From the NCBI GenBank assembly GCA_963681505.1, contig OY811972.1:3889332-3953331 (forward strand): a stretch of 64,000 bases of DNA, in the 5' to 3' direction. Below, piece after piece: positions 57,387-64,000 of the stretch (the first letter of the stretch is position 1; each line of letters opens with the position of its first letter). The notes below the pieces were generated by a model, which did not search any database, had not been told where the DNA came from, and saw only the letters and a list, made by a program, of their open reading frames with translations. This DNA is from Eunapius fragilis (lineage: Eukaryota > Porifera > Demospongiae > Spongillida > Spongillidae). Both the position numbers and the translations under genes were made by a program.

Positions 57387-58362
57387 TATGTGTACCATGA
57401 AGGACATACACTACCAACACACTCTATCATCACTGTGCACACTCACCACACATGTCTAACAGAACAAGACTACATGTACGTAGCTATGGGAGGTCACCTC
57501 GTGCCCTGTCCAATCATTTCCCGCTATCCGGATACCAATGTACCGGGAAGTGTATAGAGTTTGTTTCCTGCTAAAGTTGGCAACATCCATTAAACTATTC
57601 TTTGGCTGTGGTTGTCCCCCTGGCTAAGTAGTTGTACACACCTGACCCCTACGCTCCCCAGTGCTTGTGTCCTGCAGTGTGAACAGTACCAAGCCAGGAC
57701 GCTGGTCCAGGCTTGGGTCCCCAAGTTAGAAGATTAAGCCTGTACAGTCCTGGCCAGGCTACATTCAATACATGTAGACATGACAGCAAGTAGGAAATAC
57801 AAGGAAGAGGCACAGAGGTAAAGCAGGGGTGAAGGGAATAGGTAAGCTCTCCTGAAGCACTGGGGAGTGCTGGGAGGCTGCCCATGTGTGCACATAACCA
57901 CTAGCCAGCCATAGCACACAAAGGGTAACAATCAAAAGGATGGAGCAAGTGAGGGGGTTGGGGGGGCATTTGCCCACCCTGCGTACCATAATAAATTAAT
58001 ATTCATGCAGATGATCAAACATTAGGTTATCTTGAATCATCTGTTTTTCATGCATAAATATAAAAGGGCATCAAAAGCTTCAGTGCTTTATGGGGGAGGG
58101 GGGAGCCACACCCTCCCGCTGTAGGAGTTTTATCTTTTTAGCCACCCACCCCGCCCCTCTTGGAAATAGAGGAGAGACACTTATGTTGCCCACAAGTGCT
58201 GACAGTGAATCACTAGGTCCAAATTAAACAATGCTTAGCTCCGTGACCAGTACAGCAAATGTTAACACTCCCATTTCTATCTCGAACGACACACAAATAC
58301 ATATGCAGGGTTACACATGCTCACACACACGTGCACACACACACAAACACAATATCTCATTA
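57387..58362. repeat. Duplicated block, copy B
   Basis: Starts GTGTACCATGAAGGACATAC and includes GGAAGTGTATAGAGTTTG and GTGTCCTGCAGTGTGAACAG. It recurs at 63,186-64,000. The shared minus-strand frames (57,649-57,989 and 63,447-63,754) are conserved only because the DNA is duplicated. No function was recognised. Confidence 0.8.
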
Positions 58363-58477
58363 TTCTATTCCCACCTACTACAGCCTCTCCATCTGCTATT
58401 TTCCCTCAACCCTGAAGCCATAGAAATTCACACACAGCTAGAAGATAACATCTGATTGGTCACACAACACATCACCC

Positions 58478-58602
58478 TGTAGGGAAACTCGAACTTAATC
58501 AAACTTCTTTATCACGCGCATGTCTAAAAACATGAACTCCAAATCAATGCACACTTATCCTAAATAATGTCTCACCACTCCTATTACATGCAAGTCCCTA
58601 CA
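58478..58602 (-). repeat. 3' LTR of gypsy 3
   Basis: 125 bp with 8-bp inverted ends TGTAGGGA and TCCCTACA. Confidence 0.93.
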
Positions 58603-58624
58603 TTCGCCCCCTCTTCCTTTCCTT

Positions 58625-59900
58625 TTACTGGGCCTTCGGGTTCTCTAAATATTTATCATAGGGTCGAACGACTGGTTTCTTCAACCAACTGGAACGTCGT
58701 GGTAGAGCCTGACTGAAATGCTCGTCAAAGGATGAAGATTCCACTGAAGGTGACCTTTCCTCCTCTTGCCCTTCATGACTAACAGGTACATTTACATCTC
58801 CTAACATCTTGTCTTCTTCCACCTGTAGGGGTTCTGCCTGATCCACTGAAGAATCCTGTGGAATATCCTGAAATGTTTCTGGCTCTGTTTCAGTTCCTGA
58901 TAAAGTATGATGCCTTTGATGACAGTCATTGTGTGCACCTTTGGTGGGGTTCTCTCGATCTGATCCATTTGTTGACTTAATCTTCAACTGATCCGCATGT
59001 TTTCTACACACCCTTCCATCCACCTCTACCAGATATGAATAGTCACTCAGTTTCTGCACTATTCCCCCTGCGTCATATCCCTTTCCTTGAATACGTTCCT
59101 CAAAGGATCTTGGCTTGGCTTTACAGTCATGATTTATTTTCTGCTTGATGGCTGAACAATCTGACTTCATACCGATGTCTGGTTTCAAAAGGTCCAGTTT
59201 AGTTCTCAATTTCCTCCCATAGATAATTTCAGCTGGAGCTCTACCCGTGGACTTCTGGGGTGTATTCCTGTTCAAAATGAGAAATCTTTGTAAAGTCAGC
59301 TCTGCAGATTCCCCTTTTGTCCTTGTGGAGGTATATCTCTGTTTGAACGTTCTCACAGCCCTTTCAGCTAACCCATTTGTTTTTGGGTGATATGGGGTGG
59401 AGCATACATGTACATGCACTATGTTGTTCTTGGCACAAAATTCTTGGAATTCTTGTGACGTAAATTGAGCTCCATTGTCAGATACAATCATCTTGGGCAG
59501 TCTAAGGCGGCAAAATATTTCTTGCAAGGATTTGATAGTGGCTGATGTTGTTGTTTGATGTTATTTGATTTCGAGCCACTTGGAGTGTGAGTCAATCACC
59601 ACCAACCAGTATCGCCGATCAAATGGCCCTGCATAGTCCACATGGATGCGTGCCCATGGCTCTGAGGGAGCATTCCAGGATTACAACAGTGTCTCTGGTT
59701 CTCGTGGACGATTTTGCTGACATGGGTCACACCCCCTTACATGTTGTTCCACATCCCTGTCGATGTTAGGCCACCACACGTAGAAACGTGCCAAGGCACG
59801 CATGGCCCAAATACCTGGGTGCCCATCGTACAAGGTCTCTAAGATGGTCGGTCTAAACTTCTCAGGAACAATTATCCTTCCTTGCCACATTAGAATGCCA
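58625..59900 (-). pseudogene. Integrase of gypsy 3
   Basis: 59,681-59,890 carries the zinc-binding domain (YDGHPGIWAMRALARFYVWW and CDPCQQNRP). After a short break near 59,560, frame 58,625-59,527 (300 codons) has the core: MIVSDNGAQFTSQEFQEFC, then TPYHPKTNGLAERAVRTFKQ. The C-terminal tail contains YSYLVEVDGRVCRKHADQLK. The last part is acidic and Ser/Glu-rich. The large frame is intact. A break between 59,527 and 59,681 separates it from the zinc domain. Confidence 0.8.
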
Positions 59901-59939
59901 TCTTCCTACGACACTGAGTCCCGCTTCTTGTAAAAGGTC

Positions 59940-61831
59940 AATAACTCTGACGGAACCAAATCCTGTCTCGGGGCCAACCCCTGTCAACATATGCTATCAC
60001 TCGTGACAATAGGCAACTACATGTATGTACTGTCTCTTTCCGCAACTCTCTTTTTGTTAGTGGTAGGTCTGAAAGCCGCATATTCAGCAATGTACAATTG
60101 TGAGTTTGTATGTTCCCGAGTTGATCACTGACCGTTGTAATAGGCAGCCTGGACGAGTCTGCTATCACATTGTTTTTCCTTGCACATATTGCAAGTCATA
60201 GTTGAAAGCACTTAGAGTTACTGCCCATCGTTGTAACCTATTTGCTGCCATTTTTGGTATCTCCCGTTTGTCCCCCAGGATTCTGTCCAGAGGTTTGTGA
60301 TCAGTCCTCAAGGAAAATTTTCGACCAAAGATGATAGAATTTGGTTACACCAAATATTATGGCGAGAGCTTCTTTGTCTATCACTGAGTATTGTTTCTCT
60401 CTGTCATTGAAAGTCCGCGATGCATACGCCACAGGCTTTTCCCTCCCGTCCTGTAATCAGTGTAAAAGCACTGCTCCTACCCCCTGGTTGCTGGCATCTG
60501 TAACCATTATTAAGGGTAACTCTTCACTGTAATGCACCAGTGTATCCTCAGATGTCACTGCTTGTTTCAGTTTTTGGAAAATTTCGTCACTGGCCTTTGA
60601 CCAATGCCATTTTACTGAGTCCTTGGTCAATGTGTACAAGGGTTCACACATGGGGTGTAAGTTCGGAATGAATCTTGAGTAGAAGTTAACAGCCCCCACG
60701 ACTGATCGTAACTCTTTTGCATTTGTCGGTGCTGGCATGTTTCTAACTGCTTCCATACGTTCCTGAGTGGGATGGATCCCATGTTTGTCAATGCGGTATC
60801 CCAAATACGTTACTTCAGGTTGTAAAAACATGCACTTCGCTCTTTTTAAGTGTATGGTGGCTTGATTTAACTTCTGTAGTACCTCTCGAAGTAGCTGTAA
60901 ATACTCCGATATGTTCTTCCCAGCAACTATAATGTCGTCGATATACACTGCTGTATGAGGTATGCCAGCTAGGATCTTGTCCATGGTCTTTTGGAAAATA
61001 GCTGGCGCAAAATTAACCCTAAATGGGAGCCGCTTGTACCGATAATATCCCATGTGTGTGGCTATCACCATGAATTTCCTTGTCCACTTCCATTTGAAGG
61101 TAAGCATCTGACAGATCAATCTTCGAGAAGTACTCACTGCCCCCCAGCTTGGCCGCTATATCTTCAAACCTTGGGTAAGGATGTGGATCCACAAACACAT
61201 ACTCGTTAATGGTAGCCTTGAAGACCACACAGATACGCATTTTTCCATTCTGCTTTGGAATACACACTATGGGTGAAGCCCACTCAATGGGAGTAGATGT
61301 GGTATCAACGGGCTCCAAGATATCTCCTGCCACAAATCGGTTTAACTCTGCTTCCACTGCACTCCGTAATGGAAAAGGTATAGGTCAGGCTGAGAATACC
61401 TTGGGGATAGCCCCTTCCTTCATGTGTACGACGGCCTTGTGTCCTGCAATGGTACTGGGAGCATCCCTAAACAACCATGCAAACTCCGACAACAATGTTT
61501 CCACTTCTTCCTCCTTTCTACTGCCTGATTTCGTATCGACTGTGTCTCTACTTTTCTTGACTGCACAAATGTGAACCCCGGGTGGCATCTTGACATCAAA
61601 TGCCACACACCAATCTAACCCAAACAATGGTTTGTCATGTTCCTTGATAACGATCACCAACACCTTTCGTACCCTTTCAAACGCTTTTACTGACACCCAT
61701 GTTTCACCAAGTGTTTGCACTGTGACATTAGTGTAGGCCAGCAGTGGTACAGTAGGGCTCAAGCATAGTGACCCAATTTTTCTCCAGATGTTTTCATTTA
61801 TCACCGATCTAGCTGCACCAGGGTCATACAC
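59940..61831 (-). pseudogene. Protease, RT and RNase H of gypsy 3
   Basis: 61,385-61,831 has MYDPGAARSVINENIW (protease DPG in place of DTG). 61,019-61,357 starts RT: ASPIVCIPKQNGKMRICVVF, then YFSKIDLSDAYLQMEVD. 60,457-61,137 continues with FAPAIFQKTMDKILAGIPHT, the active site VYIDDIIVAGKN and LGYRIDKHGIHPTQERMEAV. RNase H begins LIMVTDASNQGVGAVLLH. Its remainder (60,200-60,450) is broken. Frames overlap around 61,019-61,137, so one frameshift separates the two RT halves. Confidence 0.8.
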
Positions 61832-61863
61832 ATCTTTGTTTTGTAACCCTCCATGATTACCGT

Positions 61864-62831
61864 CTATCTTGCTGTGAGGCCTTTAATTGCCCGTACCTGG
61901 ACAACATTAATGTCACTATCTTCTTCACTGGGTTCTGTGTCCTCTGCCATCTCTCCTCTGTCCCCTGTGTTCACTGCCTGGATCCACCTGCTTTTGTCTC
62001 TCTTGCTCATGATTACTGCATTCCCAGACTTAACACATACTTTTCCCATGTGATTCATCCCTCCACACGCTTGACACGTTATTCCTTTTGCCGGACAACT
62101 CATTCCCTTTTGATGTCTCTGTTTTCCGCATTGAAAACAATCCACTCCCTCTGTCAATTTCGATGGCGAGCCTTTCTTGTGTTTCTGTGCGTCCCCTGAT
62201 GACCACGGCTTATCTCTCACCCGCCGCACACTTACTTCGCTGACCTGATCAGTGCTGGCCATCTCTCGAATCTGCTGCTGCTGAGTAGTGGCTTGTTCCA
62301 CGATAAGAGCTGAAGCTTCTACTTGCTGTATCGTGGCATCATTTGTCGTATGCAGACGATTTAGCTCCTGTTGCCACGCGTATTGTTGATGCCCAACACT
62401 AATTGATCACGTAACCGTTCATTAAGGGAATTTCCATACCCGCAGTTTCCAGCTATTGCCCAAAACGCACTTTGGAACTGCGTAACTGTCTCCCCGTCCT
62501 TTCGCTTACAAAGGGTAAACTTGACTCTCTCTGCCAAAACACATGTATCTTTCCGGAAATGTTTACCAAGTGTCTCCTTAAGCGCAACGTAGGTTTTGGT
62601 CACCACATCTTCAGGTCGGTAGTGGTCAACTACCACCTTAAACGCATCCGGTCCAATTTTAGAAAGGAGCAAGTTACGCAGAACGTTTGCTGTTTCGTTC
62701 CCCTCGAGCAGGCCATACAGTGCCAACTCAGTTTTGAATCTTTGAATATAATACTCCCACTCTTCCCCCATCTTATCAAAACGTTCAAACCTGAACCTCT
62801 GGACTGCCGCTTGTATTGCCGCTGCATCCAT
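61864..62831 (-). pseudogene. Gag of gypsy 3
   Basis: Starts at the ATG 62,829-62,831 just inside the 5' LTR (MDAAAIQAAVQRFRFERFDK), followed by EWEYYIQRFKTELALYGLL, a retrotransposon capsid type. A frame break lies near 62,361. The second piece (61,864-62,301) has zinc knuckles CFQCGKQRHQKGMSC and CQACGGMNHMGKVC and an acidic end. Confidence 0.8.
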
Positions 62832-62848
62832 ACCCTCGTTGCCAAATA

Positions 62849-62973
62849 TGTAGGGAAACTCGAACTTAATCAAACTCCTTTATCACGCGCATATCTAAAA
62901 ACATGAACTTCAAATCAATGCACACTTATCCTAAATAATGTCTCACTACTCCTATTATATGCAAGTCCCTACA
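62849..62973 (-). repeat. 5' LTR of gypsy 3
   Basis: Followed on the element strand by TATTTGGCAACGAGGG, in the position and form of a Ty3/gypsy primer-binding site. Confidence 0.93.
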
Positions 62974-63062
62974 CACCCCACCCACACATCCCACACACAA
63001 CCCTCAAATACCACAAAGACACATCTCGCTAAAAAACATTGTAATGACAAGGAAATACCCAC

Positions 63063-63161
63063 CTTATTAGCCATGTTGGCCTGGGCACCCCTCTCCAGCA
63101 GAAGTGTAGCAATCTCCACATGTCCCCTCAGTGATGCACAGATCAGTGGGGTATATCCATT
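63063..63161 (-). CDS. Ankyrin repeat exon, unit C
   Basis: A 99-bp phase-0 exon with ACAG acceptor and GTGGGT donor. It encodes YTPLICASLRGHVEIATLLL then ERGAQANMANK. It is upstream of the 54.6-kb exon in the same presumed ankyrin-Roc-COR-Death gene, which would continue right of the window. It differs from unit A at several residues, so the duplication is not very recent. Confidence 0.85.
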
Positions 63162-63185
63162 CTGTTATGAGAGGATAACATACAA

Positions 63186-64000
63186 GTGTACCATGAAGGA
63201 CATACACTACCAACCCACTCTGTCATCACTGCACACACTCGCCACAGATGTCTAACAAAACAAGACTACATGTACGTAGCTATGGGAGGTGGGTGGGTAC
63301 CTCGTGCCCAGTCCACTCAATTCACGCTGGATACCAATGTACCGGGAAGTGTATAGAGTTTGTTTCCTGCTAAAGTTGGCAACATCCATTAAACCATTCT
63401 TTGGCTGTGGTTGTCCCCTGGCTAAGTAGTTGTACACACCTGACCCCTACGCTCCCCAGTGCTTGTGTCCTGCAGTGTGAACAGTACCAAGCCAGGACGC
63501 CGACCCAGGCTTGGGTCCCCGAGTTAGAAGATTAAGCCTGTACGGACCGGGCCAGGCTACATTTAGTAGACATGACAGCAAATAGGAAATACAAGGAAAG
63601 GGCACAGAGGTAAAGCAGTGGTGGAGGGAATAGGTAAGCTCTCCTGAAGCACTGGGGAGTGCTGGGAGGCTGCCCATGTGTGCACATAACCACTAGCCAG
63701 CCAAGGGTAACAATCAAAAGGACAAAGCTGGTACACACAAGCATCTACCCACATAGGCGTCCACTTGATGGAGCAAGGGGAGGGGGGGGGGCAGGGGAAT
63801 TTGCCCTCCCCTGCGTATCATAACGAACTCATATTCACACAGATAATAAACATTATGTTTCATCAGTTTTTCATGAAAAAATATATTAGGGCATCAAAAG
63901 CTTCAGCGCTTTACGGAAGGGGGGGGGGGAGGGAGCCACACCCTCCTGCATTAGGAGTCTTATCTTATTAGCCCCCCTCTCCCGTCCCCGTGGAAATAAA
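63186..64000. repeat. Duplicated block, copy C
   Basis: Second copy of 57,387-58,362. It has a G run at 63,785 and at 63,920. No gene was recognised. Confidence 0.8.

Larger units (their letters stand above)
58478..62973 (-). mobile_element. Ty3/gypsy retrotransposon 3, full length
   Basis: 125-bp LTRs at 58,478-58,602 and 62,849-62,973, each TGTAGGGA to TCCCTACA, differ at 5 positions, all transitions. The 5-bp duplication CACCC flanks it (58,473-58,477 and 62,974-62,978). The paralogous sequence at 54,525-54,540 (CATCACCCCACCCACAC) is the exact empty site. A purine tract (GGAAGAGGGGGCGAA) precedes the 3' LTR. Confidence 0.95.

Noticed and set aside
57649-57989. Conserved small frames shared with 63,447-63,754
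   Set aside because: Conservation is explained by DNA duplication; overlapping frames are equally conserved and none has a domain.

Overview
This is eukaryotic, almost certainly invertebrate animal, DNA. Genes are split by short GT-AG introns. There are no bacterial operons. Recognisable host genes are a V-ATPase membrane subunit a and large ankyrin proteins, one with a Roc GTPase, COR-like region and Death domain. Most of the rest is transposons and satellites. The combination of ankyrin, Roc-COR and Death domains, together with Merlin, piggyBac and many Ty3/gypsy copies, suggests an early-branching metazoan such as a demosponge. The species is inferred, not shown.

Layout. 1-1,700: a 28-bp minisatellite and two minus-strand exons of V-ATPase subunit a. 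2,100-2,700: a minus-strand coiled-coil terminal exon. 2,734-4,710: a decayed hAT copy. 5,100-20,400: minus-strand ankyrin exons (20.3, 10.2, 9.0, 6.2 and 5.8 kb) separated by MITEs, VNTRs and an integrase-type transposon. 22.2-23.5 kb: five C-terminal exons of V-ATPase subunit a, minus strand. 25-30.9 kb: a second copy of the 0.7-4.7 kb block, carrying a mariner-like MITE, an element with RecQ-like helicase fragments and a piggyBac element. 30.9-33.0 kb: a 13-bp satellite, then an isolated V-ATPase exon on the plus strand. 37.6-41.7 kb: decayed Ty3/gypsy 1, plus strand. 43.0-47.3 kb: the 3' part of the ankyrin-Roc-COR-Death gene, minus strand. Its upstream ankyrin exons lie at 54.6 and 63.1 kb. 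The introns and duplicated blocks between them hold gypsy 2 (47,297-51,326), an unclassified TIR element (52,685-54,266), a Merlin element inside a mariner-like element (55,439-57,386) and gypsy 3 (58,478-62,973).

How the parts relate. The host genes have ordinary roles: proton pumping by V-ATPase, and probable innate-immune or cell-death signalling by the ankyrin-Roc-Death protein. Internal duplications supply empty sites, so several insertions can be read exactly. These include gypsy 3 with TSD CACCC, Merlin with TSD CACGATCG, a mariner-like element with TA, and (left side only) piggyBac with TTAA. The most unusual signals are three tiny near-perfect palindromes flanked by 7-bp direct repeats, the TIR element with two convergent unrecognised ORFs, and V-ATPase subunit a split into three non-collinear fragments. 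All coordinates were read by eye. Splice sites are predicted from GT-AG and homology and have no transcript support.
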